64,000 nt of DNA from Dendrosporobacter quercicolus (GCF_900104455.1 NZ_FNHB01000011.1:1-64000), one strand, 5' to 3'; positions 19,772 through 29,655 are shown, counted from the stretch's first letter. Numbers and translations are program-made. The notes: generated from the sequence alone by a model not told the origin.

Positions 19772-21835
19772 TCAAGGCGCCGGTCTGTGCCCGGGCCCGC
19801 CTGACAGCGTTGTTTCCGGATCAGCCTGCTTTTCTTCCGCAGTAAGGCGGAACCGGACAAAAACCGTTGTGCCGGCTGCTGAAGACTCAAATTCGATGGC
19901 GGCGTCATGCCGGGTGGCAACACTGTAGCAAACGGCCAGGCCCAAACCGGTTCCCTGTTCCTTGGTGGTAAAAAAAGGTGTGCCGACTTTGTCCAGCAGC
20001 TCCGGCCGCATCCCGCAGCCTTGATCGGCCACGGCCAGTACCACCGTATTTTTTTCCCAGTACGTCTTAATTTGCAAGCCGCCGCCCGCCTTCATGGCTT
20101 CCAGGCCGTTGAGAGCCAGATTTAAGACCATTTGCCGGATTTCCTTTTCATCCAGGTACAGTTGCGGACAAACGGCGGTTTCAAAAAAGACTGCTTTGTC
20201 GGACCGGATGGCTTCCGCCTGAATCAAGGGCAGCAGGTTTTCAATGATCTGATTGAGCGGCTGCAGCCGGCGGTCGGCCGGTTTATCTTTAGCTAAACTC
20301 AGATACTCGCTGATAATGGCATTGGCTCTGTCCAGTTCTTCAATCATCAAATCAATATGCTCTGGCGATAAATTGCCGCGCTGTTTCGTCATTTGCAAAA
20401 AACCGCGTACTGTGGTCATTGGGTTTCTGATTTCGTGAGCAATGCCGGCAGCCATTTCGCCAATGAGATTCATCCGGTCAAAGCGGGCCATTTTGTTTTC
20501 CAGAAAAACCCGTTCCGTAATATCCGTAATCACCTTTAACTGGCAATGCTCTCCGTTGATATCCATACTTTCCAGCGACAATAACGCTTCCCGGACCTGG
20601 CCTGTTTTCGTAAAATATCTGATGCGGGCATTACGCAGCGACGCCCCGGCCGCCTGCTCGGCTTCTTCCGTCTGGCCGGACACAAAAGCAATATTGAGCA
20701 TATCAACGACCTGGTCAATAACTTCCTCCCGGCTGTAACCGGTAAAATTAACCCAGCTTTCATTGACATCAATATACCGCTCATCCCGACAGGAAATAAT
20801 GGCCATTAAACTGGGACTGGATTCGAATATTTTGCGGAACCGTTCATGGGACAGGCGTAAATTGTCAGCAATAATCTTTCGCTCCTCGATTTCATGCTGC
20901 AATTTCGTATTGGCGGATAACAGTTCAAGCGTCCTGGCCTCAACCAGCCTTTCCAGTTGTTCGTAGTGCAAAATACGTCCCATTTCCAATTGCTTGCGTT
21001 CACTAACATCGCGAATTGAACACACATAAATGCAATCATTCTCAAAAATAACCTGACGAATTTGAATATCGGCCGGAAAAACCTCGCCAGTTTTGCAGCA
21101 GGCGGTAACTTCCGTTATTTTTTCGGTTAATTCCTCCAGCGGATAATTGGCTATGATAATTTCCGGACCACTGGGCGTACGCACTGGTGAAAACAGTTTC
21201 TCAATCCGGCAGCCTGACAGTTCCTCGGCCGTATAGCCAAACATTTTGCCGACCGCCGGATTGGCGGTTAAAATATAGCCTTCGGCATTAAACGTTATAA
21301 TGGTATCAAGGGCCGTGTCGGCGATTACTCTGGCCAAAGCGCGGCTTTTCCTCAAATCCAGCTTAATCCGGTCAAGTCTGGCGCTCGTTTGCTGCAGCTC
21401 CATTGCGCAATTGTCGAGCAGCAGGCTGTCCTGACTGACTTCATTGTACTTACGGTAAATTTTAACGAACTGTTCCACTTTGGCCCGCAGGGCATTGGGC
21501 TGAAAAGGTTTTACCAGGTAGTCGATAGCCCCGGCCGAATAGCCCTGATTAATGTGGTCTGGCGGCTGCTTAACGGCAGTAATAAAAATAATGGGAATGT
21601 GCCGGGACTTCTCCCGGGATTTGATGAGCCTTGCTGTTTCAAAACCATTAAGCCCAGGCATTTGCACATCTAACAAAATGACGGCAAAATCTTCCTGCAA
21701 TACATATTTTAAGGCCTGTTCCCCGGAATCGGCGCTCATCAGATTGTACTCTTCCGATGCTAAAACAGCTTCTAAAGCCAATATATTCTCTGGGTGGTCA
21801 TCAACCATTAAAATATTTACCTTTTGCTTAATCAC
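19772..21835 (-). CDS. Hybrid sensor kinase: REC-PAS-PAS-HisKA-HATPase
   Basis: A GTG at 21835 is chosen as start, with AAAGGG 9 bp upstream; the ATG at 21844 touches that site. The ~687-residue soluble protein starts with a receiver domain (VNILMVDDHPEN; phospho-Asp in VILLDVQMPGLNG). It continues with two PAS domains (YILTANPAVGKMFGYTAEEL and the region with DVNESWVNFTGYSREEV) and ends with HisKA (AAGIAHEIRNPMTTVRGFLQ) and an ATPase (ADQGCGM, GTGLGLAVCYSVA). A receiver at the N-terminus suggests it is itself controlled by another kinase, plausibly the hybrid kinase at 22.9-25.6 kb in the same transcript. Confidence 0.9.
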   Translation of the reverse strand: MIKQKVNILMVDDHPENILALEAVLASEEYNLMSADSGEQALKYVLQEDFAVILLDVQMPGLNGFETARLIKSREKSRHIPIIFITAVKQPPDHINQGYSAGAIDYLVKPFQPNALRAKVEQFVKIYRKYNEVSQDSLLLDNCAMELQQTSARLDRIKLDLRKSRALARVIADTALDTIITFNAEGYILTANPAVGKMFGYTAEELSGCRIEKLFSPVRTPSGPEIIIANYPLEELTEKITEVTACCKTGEVFPADIQIRQVIFENDCIYVCSIRDVSERKQLEMGRILHYEQLERLVEARTLELLSANTKLQHEIEERKIIADNLRLSHERFRKIFESSPSLMAIISCRDERYIDVNESWVNFTGYSREEVIDQVVDMLNIAFVSGQTEEAEQAAGASLRNARIRYFTKTGQVREALLSLESMDINGEHCQLKVITDITERVFLENKMARFDRMNLIGEMAAGIAHEIRNPMTTVRGFLQMTKQRGNLSPEHIDLMIEELDRANAIISEYLSLAKDKPADRRLQPLNQIIENLLPLIQAEAIRSDKAVFFETAVCPQLYLDEKEIRQMVLNLALNGLEAMKAGGGLQIKTYWEKNTVVLAVADQGCGMRPELLDKVGTPFFTTKEQGTGLGLAVCYSVATRHDAAIEFESSAAGTTVFVRFRLTAEEKQADPETTLSGGPGHRPAP

Positions 21836-21893
21836 GTACAACATCCCTTTATTATTTATTGCCAGTACTCCCCGTAAAATTACAGGATGAATG

Positions 21894-21984
21894 GCGCGGG
21901 ATTTTTCACTCGGCAAGGCGGAGGAGCCGCGCAGATCAGAAATCTGTAAGGCGGCGACAACGCAGCTGAGCAAAAAACTCGCGC
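21894..21984. repeat. Imperfect palindrome of about 90 bp between cheR and kinase genes
   Basis: The arms GCGCGGGATTTTTCACTCGGC (left) and GCTGAGCAAAAAACTCGCGC (right) are nearly complementary. Nested inside are GCCGC/GCGGC and a central CAGAT-CAGAA-ATCTG hairpin. There is no T-run. The nested palindrome with a GGCGGAGGAGCC-like core looks like a dispersed intergenic repeat (REP/MITE-like). I see no second copy in this window. Confidence 0.6.
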
Positions 21985-21998
21985 AAGCCCTCGGAAAG

Positions 21999-22874
21999 TT
22001 ACAAGTTATGAGTACCAGGCCCAGCCAGTTTGACATAGATCTTTTGTTCTTTAGCGACTTCATGATAATAACAGGCAATACCGGAATATTGGAGCCCCTC
22101 TTTTTCTCCCAGCCCCAAAAACCCCGGTACGCTCAGGCTATTGTGAAACAAATGGTAAACCCGCTCCTGCAGTACCTTATTAAAATAAATAATAACATTG
22201 CGGCAAATGATGATATGAAACTTATTAAACGAATGATCGGTAGCCAAATTATGCTGGGCAAAAATTACGTTATTTTTCAACTCTGAGCTGAAAAACACCG
22301 TTTTATTTCTCACCGTATAATACTCGGAAAATGCACAGATTCCTCCAGCCTTATGGTAATTTTTGGTATAAATTTTCATTCGCTCCAGAGGGATAATGCC
22401 TTGACGCGCTTTTTGCAAGGCCTGTTCACAGATGTCGGTGGCATAGAGTCTGGTCTTATGGTAGATTCCTGCTTCATACAGCAAAATAGCCATCGAAAAT
22501 ACTTCCTCACCACTGGAACAACCGGCGTGCCAGATCCTGATTTCAGGATAGTCGCGGATTTTAGGAATAATTTTCGTTCTAACAGCCTGAAAAAAATCCG
22601 GGTTACGAAACATCTCGGTTACATTAATTGATAAATCCGCTACTAACCTGGCCACAACCCCGGAATCATGAAAGATCTTTTCCTGCAGCCCCGAAATTGT
22701 CGACAGCCGTTCTGCACTGATTCGATGCAAAATGCGACGCCGGACAAAGGGATAGGCGTAGTTGCGGAATTCCAATCCATGCACCCGGTAGAGAGCTTCC
22801 AGCAGCAACTCGATTTCTATTCTTTCCCCGGGGTTTTCCTCTGTTTCGGGCTCCGGCAGTTTCGAAATTTTCAT
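21999..22874 (-). CDS. CheR-type protein-glutamate O-methyltransferase
   Basis: The 291-residue protein has the CheR N-terminal helical domain (YPFVRRRILHRI) and a SAM-binding domain with WHAGCSSGEEVFSMAILL. The HNLATDHSFNKFHIIICRNVIIYFN segment, where the NVIIYF-type motif is diagnostic, also fits CheR. It methylates glutamates on chemoreceptors or receptor-like kinases. Its start overlaps the stop of the large hybrid kinase. No CheB, CheA or CheW is nearby, so it likely belongs to a non-canonical sensory pathway. Confidence 0.9.
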   Translation of the reverse strand: MKISKLPEPETEENPGERIEIELLLEALYRVHGLEFRNYAYPFVRRRILHRISAERLSTISGLQEKIFHDSGVVARLVADLSINVTEMFRNPDFFQAVRTKIIPKIRDYPEIRIWHAGCSSGEEVFSMAILLYEAGIYHKTRLYATDICEQALQKARQGIIPLERMKIYTKNYHKAGGICAFSEYYTVRNKTVFFSSELKNNVIFAQHNLATDHSFNKFHIIICRNVIIYFNKVLQERVYHLFHNSLSVPGFLGLGEKEGLQYSGIACYYHEVAKEQKIYVKLAGPGTHNL

Positions 22875-25576
22875 CTGTCATAAAGCCATACCCGCATGAG
22901 CGAGATGAGTTGTTCTAAGTTTACCGGTTTACTGATATAATCGGAGGCGCCGGCCTGCAAACACTGTTCACGGTCTGTTGTCATGGCTTTAGCCGTCAAG
23001 GCAATCACCGGCAAATCCTTAAATTCCGGGAACTGCCGTATTTGACGCAGCGCCGTAAAGCCATCCATTTCCGGCATCATAACATCCATTAAAATTAAAT
23101 CAACATCGGAATGCTGCTGCAAAACGGCAATTCCTTCCTTGCCGTTTTCAGCAATAAGCACTTTCATCTGCTGATTTTCTAGCGCTGAAGTCAGGGCAAA
23201 TAAATTGCGCATATCATCATCGACAATTAGGATTTTCTTGCCGGCAAGCAGTTCCTGATCACTGTTGCCTTCAACCGTTGCCGGCAGATACCCGGCCGAA
23301 AGAGTCGCGGAAGCTTGCTGGACAGCCTCGCCGGCGCTGCTTTTTACATAACTGGGCACATACAGGATGAAGGTACTGCCTTGCCCTAAGACACTGCGAA
23401 CCTCAATATACCCGCCGAGCAGGTTGGCAATATCCCGGCTGATGGTCAGTCCCAGCCCGGTACCCCCGTATTTCCGGCTGGTTGTGCCGTCAGCCTGGCG
23501 AAATGCTTTAAAAATAATATCCTGCTTATCATCGGGAATACCAATACCCGTATCCTGCACTGCAATTGCAACAATATGCTCAACAGCCAAATCATCCCTG
23601 GCCGAAACCGTTACACTTGCCGGAGCCTTGCTAAATTCGAGCGTCACGCTGCCTGTTTCGGTAAACTTGAAAGCATTGGACAGTAAATTTTTTAATACCT
23701 GACGCAACCGCTGCTCATCAGTATGGATAACTGCCGGCGTATCAGGATTTATTTTCGTAGTAAACTCAATTCCTTTGCGTCCGGCCATTAATTTAAACTG
23801 ATTGGTAAGATGCAGACATACTTCCTGCGGCTTTACCTCACTTAAATTAACCTCCATCCGGCCTGACTCGATTTTTGATAAATCCAGGATGTCATTAATT
23901 AAATTTAACAAATCATGGCCTGAGGAACAGATGGTATTGGCGTATTCCACCTGCCGTTCGGTCAGGTTACCCACTTTATTCTCGGCCAGTATCTGCGCTA
24001 AAATAAGCAGGCTGTTAAGCGGCGTACGCAGTTCGTGCGACATATTGGCAAGAAATTCCGATTTATATTTTGAACTTTGCGTCAGCTGCTTGGCATGCTT
24101 TTCCAAAGTAGCTTTGGCTTTTTCCAATTCCCGGCTCTTGATTTCCGATTGACTGTATTGCTGTTCCAGCTGTTCATTAATGGCAATCAGTTCTTCCTGC
24201 TGCGCGTTTAATTCCTCTTGCTGCGTCTGGAGCTCTTCCGACTGCTCTTGAAGTTCCTGGGCCAAAGCCTGCGATTCTTCCAGCAGATTTTCCACCTGAA
24301 CCCGGCTGTGGATAATGCTAAGCGTAATACCGACGCTATTGACCGCTTCCAGCAGCAGCTTCTGCTCCAGCCGCCCTAAAGGGCTAAACGAAGCCAGTTC
24401 CAATACGCCCCATAACTGATTTTCAAATTCAATAGGCAGCAGAATAATCGAGCGTGGCGGAGCCTGCCCTAAACCGGAGGTTATTTTCATATAATCATCA
24501 GGCACTTCGTTTATTACCATTAGTTTACGGCTAACCGCGCACTGTCCTGCCAAACCGTCGCCAAATCTGAAACACCGCTCCCCTGACTCCGCGCCGGCAT
24601 AAGCACTAAGCTTCAGCAGGTACTGTTCGCCGTTGCGCTGCTGTTTTAAATAAAATATCCCGTAACTTGCGCCTACAATGGTAGCTATTTTAGGCAGAAA
24701 AGCCTGCGCCAGGCTTTTAAAATCCACTTTTCCCTGACACATGGTGGCAATGTCGGCAATATTAAGATTAAGCCAGTTCTGTTCCTGCTCCAGCTCGGCA
24801 TGGGTATCCAGTACGTCAGCCATCTTGTTAAACGCCGCCGCTATTTCTCCCACCTCATCCTTAGTGGAAACGTGCAGACGCGGCAAATAATCCAAATTGC
24901 TGTTGACCGCGTTGCTCAGTACAGTGGTCACCTTATTGAGATTGCCGGTAATTCCCTCAATTACCCAGTAGGTGATGCCAACGGCCAGCAAAACGCCGAC
25001 CACAATATAGCCATAGATGATGTTAACGGCATTGCGGTAAATGGTTTGTAAATGCCCCATCTCCTTTTTGATGGCCGCTTCTTCCTCATTCTGCATATGG
25101 TCAAGTTCCCGGATAATATCCGACCTGACCTGGGCGGCTTCAAACAACAGCGGCTGCACCTGCTCCGGACTGCCGCCGGCTGTCGCCGCCCGGACAACAG
25201 CTTCACCCAGCTGGTCATAGTTAAATACAATGGATTTGATCTTGACCATCCGCTGCCGGTCTCCTTCATCGGCGGCGCTCTTATCAATGGAGTCAAGCGC
25301 CACCAACGCCGTAAGGCGGCTGGCTTCGGCAATATTTAACTGTTCGGTCAGGGCGGCCTGGTCAGCCTGAACCGGCAGGCTGCGCAATTCGCGCGACCAA
25401 TGGTTTAATTCATAACGAAAGGCGGATATCTGCCGCACCTTTTCGTACCGCTGATTCACCATTTGCATGGTATTTTGGTTCAACCCGTCGAACATCTGCA
25501 GCAAAAACAAGGCAACCACTACAATTAACAGGACAATCAGCCCAAATCCACAGTATAACTTAGTCCCGATCCGCAA
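22871..25576 (-). CDS. Membrane hybrid kinase: TM-HAMP-GAF-coiled coil-HisKA-HATPase-REC
   Basis: The 901-residue protein has a first membrane helix at ~7-29, an extracytoplasmic helical region, and a second helix at ~185-207. HAMP (~208-262), a GAF domain (~290-430) and a Gln/Glu-rich coiled coil (~435-500) follow. The kinase core has HisKA FLANMSHELRTPLNS and ATPase motifs DTGIGIPDDKQ and GGTGLGLTISRDI. A C-terminal receiver follows (KILIVDDDMRN; LILMDVMMPEMDG). It is first of three signalling genes read together (kinase, CheR, REC-PAS-kinase). The signal is unknown. Confidence 0.92.
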   Translation of the reverse strand: MRIGTKLYCGFGLIVLLIVVVALFLLQMFDGLNQNTMQMVNQRYEKVRQISAFRYELNHWSRELRSLPVQADQAALTEQLNIAEASRLTALVALDSIDKSAADEGDRQRMVKIKSIVFNYDQLGEAVVRAATAGGSPEQVQPLLFEAAQVRSDIIRELDHMQNEEEAAIKKEMGHLQTIYRNAVNIIYGYIVVGVLLAVGITYWVIEGITGNLNKVTTVLSNAVNSNLDYLPRLHVSTKDEVGEIAAAFNKMADVLDTHAELEQEQNWLNLNIADIATMCQGKVDFKSLAQAFLPKIATIVGASYGIFYLKQQRNGEQYLLKLSAYAGAESGERCFRFGDGLAGQCAVSRKLMVINEVPDDYMKITSGLGQAPPRSIILLPIEFENQLWGVLELASFSPLGRLEQKLLLEAVNSVGITLSIIHSRVQVENLLEESQALAQELQEQSEELQTQQEELNAQQEELIAINEQLEQQYSQSEIKSRELEKAKATLEKHAKQLTQSSKYKSEFLANMSHELRTPLNSLLILAQILAENKVGNLTERQVEYANTICSSGHDLLNLINDILDLSKIESGRMEVNLSEVKPQEVCLHLTNQFKLMAGRKGIEFTTKINPDTPAVIHTDEQRLRQVLKNLLSNAFKFTETGSVTLEFSKAPASVTVSARDDLAVEHIVAIAVQDTGIGIPDDKQDIIFKAFRQADGTTSRKYGGTGLGLTISRDIANLLGGYIEVRSVLGQGSTFILYVPSYVKSSAGEAVQQASATLSAGYLPATVEGNSDQELLAGKKILIVDDDMRNLFALTSALENQQMKVLIAENGKEGIAVLQQHSDVDLILMDVMMPEMDGFTALRQIRQFPEFKDLPVIALTAKAMTTDREQCLQAGASDYISKPVNLEQLISLMRVWLYDR

Positions 25577-25667
25577 CTTTATTCACATCCCATATTTAGC
25601 CAGTTAAATAACCTGAGATAGTTGTTCTACAAAAATCTTCCAATACCCTTTTGTCAAATAAGAAAAG

Positions 25668-25713
25668 TAAAAAAATCGGCCTGTTCGAATAAACTCGAAA
25701 ACGGCCGATTTCT
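25668..25713 (-). terminator. motAB terminator
   Basis: On the minus strand AAATCGGCC and GGCCGATTT enclose a ~21-nt loop and are followed by a T-run (TTTTTTTAC). Confidence 0.9.
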
Positions 25714-25717
25714 CCAA

Positions 25718-26461
25718 TTAATGCCGGTAAGTACGGGAAATAAGAACTTCAACCCGGCGGTTTTTCGCCCGGCCTTCGCCGGTCGCATTACTATCAACAG
25801 GGCGGTATTCACCATACCCAATAGCGCTAAAGCGTTCCGGCTGAAGCTTGCTATCCTGGGTCAGTACAAACTTCATAAAATTTAACGAACGCTTAGCGCT
25901 CAAATCCCAGTTTGAAGGAAACTCCCGGGTGTTGATAGGCACATTATCGGTATGTCCGGAAATAATGACCTTTTGCTGGAGCGGCAGCAGCATTTGGGCG
26001 ATAATACCGCCAATCCGCCGTGACTCGGGAAGCAGCTCGGCACTGCCGGAGGTAAACAGCGCCGAATCCTTAATTCTGATCAACAGCCCGTCCTCAGTCA
26101 GTGCTGTCTGTAAATCGCCGGTTAAATGATTGCCGGCAATATATTGGTCGATCTGCCGTTTAACTTCCGCTAATTGCGCTGTTTCCTGATTATAGGGATC
26201 GGCTTCCAGCGAAGTTGTCGTTGGATTGGTGGTAACACTGGGCCGGCCCATGGCGCTGTCAAAGATGGCCGGACTGCCGGTGGAGAACGCCGCGCCGAAA
26301 GCCTCCGCCATTTGTTCGAATTTTTTCTGATCCACCTGCGAGGAGGCAAACAAAACAATGAATAAAGCCAGCAAGAGCGTAAGGATGTCGGCATACGGTA
26401 TGAGCCAGGATTCATCAATATGTTCTTCATGATGCTGCGCATGATGCTTTTTCCTAGCCAT
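25718..26461 (-). CDS. motB: Flagellar stator protein MotB
   Basis: The 247-residue protein has a single membrane helix near the N-terminus (SWLIPYADILTLLLALFIVLF) with the proton-channel Asp in PYAD. It ends in an OmpA-like peptidoglycan-binding domain (VIISGHTDNVPI, NWDLSAKRSLNFM, RVEVLI). It anchors the stator to the wall. It lies 3 bp after motA. Confidence 0.95.
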   Translation of the reverse strand: MARKKHHAQHHEEHIDESWLIPYADILTLLLALFIVLFASSQVDQKKFEQMAEAFGAAFSTGSPAIFDSAMGRPSVTTNPTTTSLEADPYNQETAQLAEVKRQIDQYIAGNHLTGDLQTALTEDGLLIRIKDSALFTSGSAELLPESRRIGGIIAQMLLPLQQKVIISGHTDNVPINTREFPSNWDLSAKRSLNFMKFVLTQDSKLQPERFSAIGYGEYRPVDSNATGEGRAKNRRVEVLISRTYRH

Positions 26462-26464
26462 CGA

Positions 26465-27250
26465 TCACGCCTCCGACTTTCCCGGTTTTAACTGCGCCCG
26501 CTCATTTTGGGGAATAAACACAATCAGTTTGGCCTCAATTGCCGTGGGCGAATCGCCGGCCTGCAAGGAAAGAATTCCTTCAATCATCATTTTCTTTACT
26601 TCAACTTCTTTTTTGGATATCATCTTTAGCTTGGTGGCAAAAGGATGCCATAAAACATAACCGGTAAAAATCCCCAAAAGTGTTGCCACAAATGCCGCCG
26701 CGATAGAATGGCCCAATTTCTCAATATCATTCAAATTACCCAGGGCGCCAATCAGACCGACAACTGCGCCCAATACCCCCAGCGTCGGCGCATAGGTGCC
26801 GGCCTGTGTAAAGATCAGGGCGCCGTCGCGATGGCGTTCTTCCATTCCCTGAATTTCGGCGTCCAGCACGTCACTGACAAAATCAGGATCAAGGCCGTCA
26901 ATTACCATACTCAGTCCATTCTTTAAAAAAGGATCGTTAATGTCTCCTACCCGGCTTTCCAATGCCAGTATCCCTTCCCGCCTGGCTGTTTGCGACAATT
27001 CAACAAACATTTTCAGCAATTCCGGTTTCGGAAAAAGCTCTGGTTTTTTAAACAAGGTTTTGACAAGCACAGGAAACTTTTTAATGTGCTCTATTGTGAA
27101 AGCATTCAGTAAGCAGGCGGCTGTCCCGGCGATAATAATCATAAACGCCGCAGGATTTACCAGCACGGAAAGGCTTGCCCCTTTCAGCACCATTCCCCCT
27201 AAAACCGCCACAAATCCTACAATCAGACCAAAAAGTGTAGAGTTCTCCAA
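26465..27250 (-). CDS. motA: Flagellar stator protein MotA
   Basis: The 261-residue protein has four predicted membrane helices, a cytoplasmic charged loop between helices 2 and 3, and the family segment GTYAPTLGVLGAVVGLIGAL. With MotB it forms the ion channel that drives flagellar rotation. A TATAAT lies on the minus strand at 27296-27301, but its -35 match is poor. The 27251-27488 gap holds no gene. Confidence 0.95.
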   Translation of the reverse strand: MENSTLFGLIVGFVAVLGGMVLKGASLSVLVNPAAFMIIIAGTAACLLNAFTIEHIKKFPVLVKTLFKKPELFPKPELLKMFVELSQTARREGILALESRVGDINDPFLKNGLSMVIDGLDPDFVSDVLDAEIQGMEERHRDGALIFTQAGTYAPTLGVLGAVVGLIGALGNLNDIEKLGHSIAAAFVATLLGIFTGYVLWHPFATKLKMISKKEVEVKKMMIEGILSLQAGDSPTAIEAKLIVFIPQNERAQLKPGKSEA

Positions 27251-27488
27251 ATTAATAGCCTCCTATACTCCCATACCATTTGTCGTTCTTTGCCAATTAT
27301 ACACCAAAATTCTACCATTGCCCGTACCGCCTGTCCACAGCAATTGCAGAGGTTTATGTACAGCTAACAAACACTTAACATTTGTAATATAACTGTTTCA
27401 TTAAATTTACTAAGAGATAATTCGTTTATTTTGCAGAATTCCCCTCTTTTTTTCCAACCTTTCACGACACTTTACGACAAATAATTCA

Positions 27489-28514
27489 CTAGACAAAATA
27501 ATCAATGGTAGCCCGGGGGAAATATTGCTCAATATTTTGCTGCATAAAATTTTTCAGTTCTGTTACTGCGGCTTTATCATAAATGTATTTACAGTAACCG
27601 AACTGGCCAAATTTAATTTTACGGTCACCTTCTTCCAGCGGCAGCAAAGTGTTGGGGAAGACTGAAAGAATATTGGCTTTAGCCCGCTTGGTAAAACGGT
27701 GGGTAATCAATTCAAAGGTTAAATCGGTTTGGGCGGCGGCAGGCAGTTTGTCCGCCAGTTCATGAAATAAGCGGCTGTATTCACTCTGCCAATCGGGAAA
27801 ATAAAAAATTGGCGCAATAATAAAGCCTATCGGATAACCGGCTGAAGCTGCTCTGGCCGCAGCAGCGACCCGCTCGACCATGCCTGGGGTCTGATGCTCA
27901 TACTTGGCGATTATCCCCGCGGCATTAAGGCTGAACCTGAAGCGGGTATGACCGTTATGCCTGGCGGTCAGCAGGGAGCCAATGTCGGTAAACTTTGTAA
28001 CAAAACGAAATCTCCCCAGTTTTTGCCGGCCGAAAAATTCAATGGTTGTTTTCAGCAAACCGGTCAAATATTCGGTGGGCACCGGATCAGAAGTTGCAGC
28101 CCCTTCAAAGATGGTAACCGCCGGAGCTCGCGCTGCTATGTAATCCTGGGTTTTGGCCAATATCTCATCAATATTTACATAAACCCGCAAATAAGGCTTC
28201 TTGCCCAAAGTAGTGGCCAGGTAGCAATACTCGCACATCCCCGGGCAACTGGTATTCAGCGGCAGCTGGTAATGAGCGGACGGCTTGCAGGCAGCAAAAT
28301 CCAGGCTTTTGCGCACCCCGACCACCAACGTGCTTTTGGCCTCGCGATAGGCTTGCTGTGCAGTCTTGCCCGGTATGCCGGTAATCCGGTTATGCGAAGC
28401 AGCGTAAGTCACCGGCACACCCAGTCCTGTTAATTGGTCATATAGCTGACGGCCCAAAGGATAGTCCAGGGCGCTTTGTTCAAATATCGCCCGTTTTGGC
28501 ATAAATCGCGGCAT
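27489..28514 (-). CDS. splB: Spore photoproduct lyase
   Basis: This 341-residue radical SAM enzyme has the cluster motif CPGMCEYCYLATT (C-x3-C-x2-C, near residue 90). The family segments RFRFSLNAAGIIAKYEHQTPG and LTFELITHRFTKRAK also fit. It reverses the thymine dimer specific to UV-irradiated spores, using a 5'-deoxyadenosyl radical during germination. It fits with the SASP gene at 10.3 kb, whose product causes photoproduct to form. Confidence 0.94.
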   Translation of the reverse strand: MPRFMPKRAIFEQSALDYPLGRQLYDQLTGLGVPVTYAASHNRITGIPGKTAQQAYREAKSTLVVGVRKSLDFAACKPSAHYQLPLNTSCPGMCEYCYLATTLGKKPYLRVYVNIDEILAKTQDYIAARAPAVTIFEGAATSDPVPTEYLTGLLKTTIEFFGRQKLGRFRFVTKFTDIGSLLTARHNGHTRFRFSLNAAGIIAKYEHQTPGMVERVAAAARAASAGYPIGFIIAPIFYFPDWQSEYSRLFHELADKLPAAAQTDLTFELITHRFTKRAKANILSVFPNTLLPLEEGDRKIKFGQFGYCKYIYDKAAVTELKNFMQQNIEQYFPRATIDYFV

Positions 28515-28571
28515 ACAATCACCCTTCTTATATTAAGATGGGTATAGTATGCTTCATGTTCCGACTTATCA

Positions 28572-29627
28572 TTAAACACGTTTAGCCGCCGCTCTTTTCA
28601 CCCTGAAGCCGAAATCCCCGGCGACAGTGCGGCCAATACTGGTAATCTTGCCGGAAATGCAGCCGCGGCAATGGGCAGGCGTATCATTGATGCATATTTT
28701 CCCGGGATATAAGGCATAAAGCTGGCGGTACTCACCCTCAGTAACATTGGGCATGGCCACATTAGCCCCGCTTTGCAGCGCAATGATTCTGCCGTTTTTA
28801 TTCAGTGTCTCCATCGCCGTTGTCGCCGGAATGTTGGCGTCAGGCAACAACAGCCTGGTGATGGCCATAACCTTCAGACTAGCTGTAAAGCTGCCGCCCT
28901 GAGCGGATCTCAACGGGGTATCGGCATTCGGGATAAACGGACCCAGGCCGACCATATCGGCATCAAGCTCCTGAAAAAACAAAATATCATCCGCCAAAGC
29001 TTCGAGGGATTGATTAGGCAGACCGACCAAGCAGCCTGTTCCAACCTCATAACCCAGTTCCTTCAAGTCCCAGAGACAGCGCCTGCGGTTTTCCCAGCTC
29101 ATCCCCGGATGAAGAGCGGCATAAAGCCGCCTGTCGGTAGTCTCAATCCTCAGCAAATACCGGTCGGCGCCGGCTTGCCGGTAAGCTGCATACTCAGCCC
29201 GGCTTTTTTCTCCTATACTCAATGTAATGACCAGTCCGAGCGCCTTTATACCGCTGATGATTTGCTGCAGCCTGTCAGTCGTATAAAAATCATCCTCACC
29301 GGACTGCAGAACAAGGGTCTTATAACCGTACGCTTTGGCCTTGGCGGCAAATGCAAGAATGGTATCCGGTTCCAGCCGGTAGCGCCTGATCCCGGCATTA
29401 TCCCGGCGAAGACCGCAATAAAAACAATTTTGCCGGCAAATATTGGAAAATTCAATTAAGCCCCGTAAATGAACGGCTTCACCGACATTCTCAGCCCTCA
29501 CCTGATCGGCGGCGGCAAATAACCGGTCGTTTATATCATTATCTCCCAGTAAACTGACAATTTCCTGTTTGGTCAAATGTTGTGTCGCCCGGGCCTTGCT
29601 TATGATATCCGCTACTTTACAGTTCAT
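28572..29627 (-). CDS. hydE: [FeFe]-hydrogenase maturase HydE
   Basis: This 351-residue radical SAM protein has EFSNICRQNCFYCGLRRDN (C-x3-C-x2-C), VLQSGEDDFYT and GPFIPNADTPL, and ends with the YRQLYALYPGKICINDT region. All are specific to HydE rather than BioB or PylB. HydE helps build the diiron subcluster of the H-cluster. The ATG at 29627 is preferred because GAGG lies 9 bp upstream. HydF, HydG and hydrogenase genes are not in the window. Confidence 0.93.
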   Translation of the reverse strand: MNCKVADIISKARATQHLTKQEIVSLLGDNDINDRLFAAADQVRAENVGEAVHLRGLIEFSNICRQNCFYCGLRRDNAGIRRYRLEPDTILAFAAKAKAYGYKTLVLQSGEDDFYTTDRLQQIISGIKALGLVITLSIGEKSRAEYAAYRQAGADRYLLRIETTDRRLYAALHPGMSWENRRRCLWDLKELGYEVGTGCLVGLPNQSLEALADDILFFQELDADMVGLGPFIPNADTPLRSAQGGSFTASLKVMAITRLLLPDANIPATTAMETLNKNGRIIALQSGANVAMPNVTEGEYRQLYALYPGKICINDTPAHCRGCISGKITSIGRTVAGDFGFRVKRAAAKRV

Positions 29628-29655
29628 ATCACTCATCCTCAATCAGCCGTATTTT

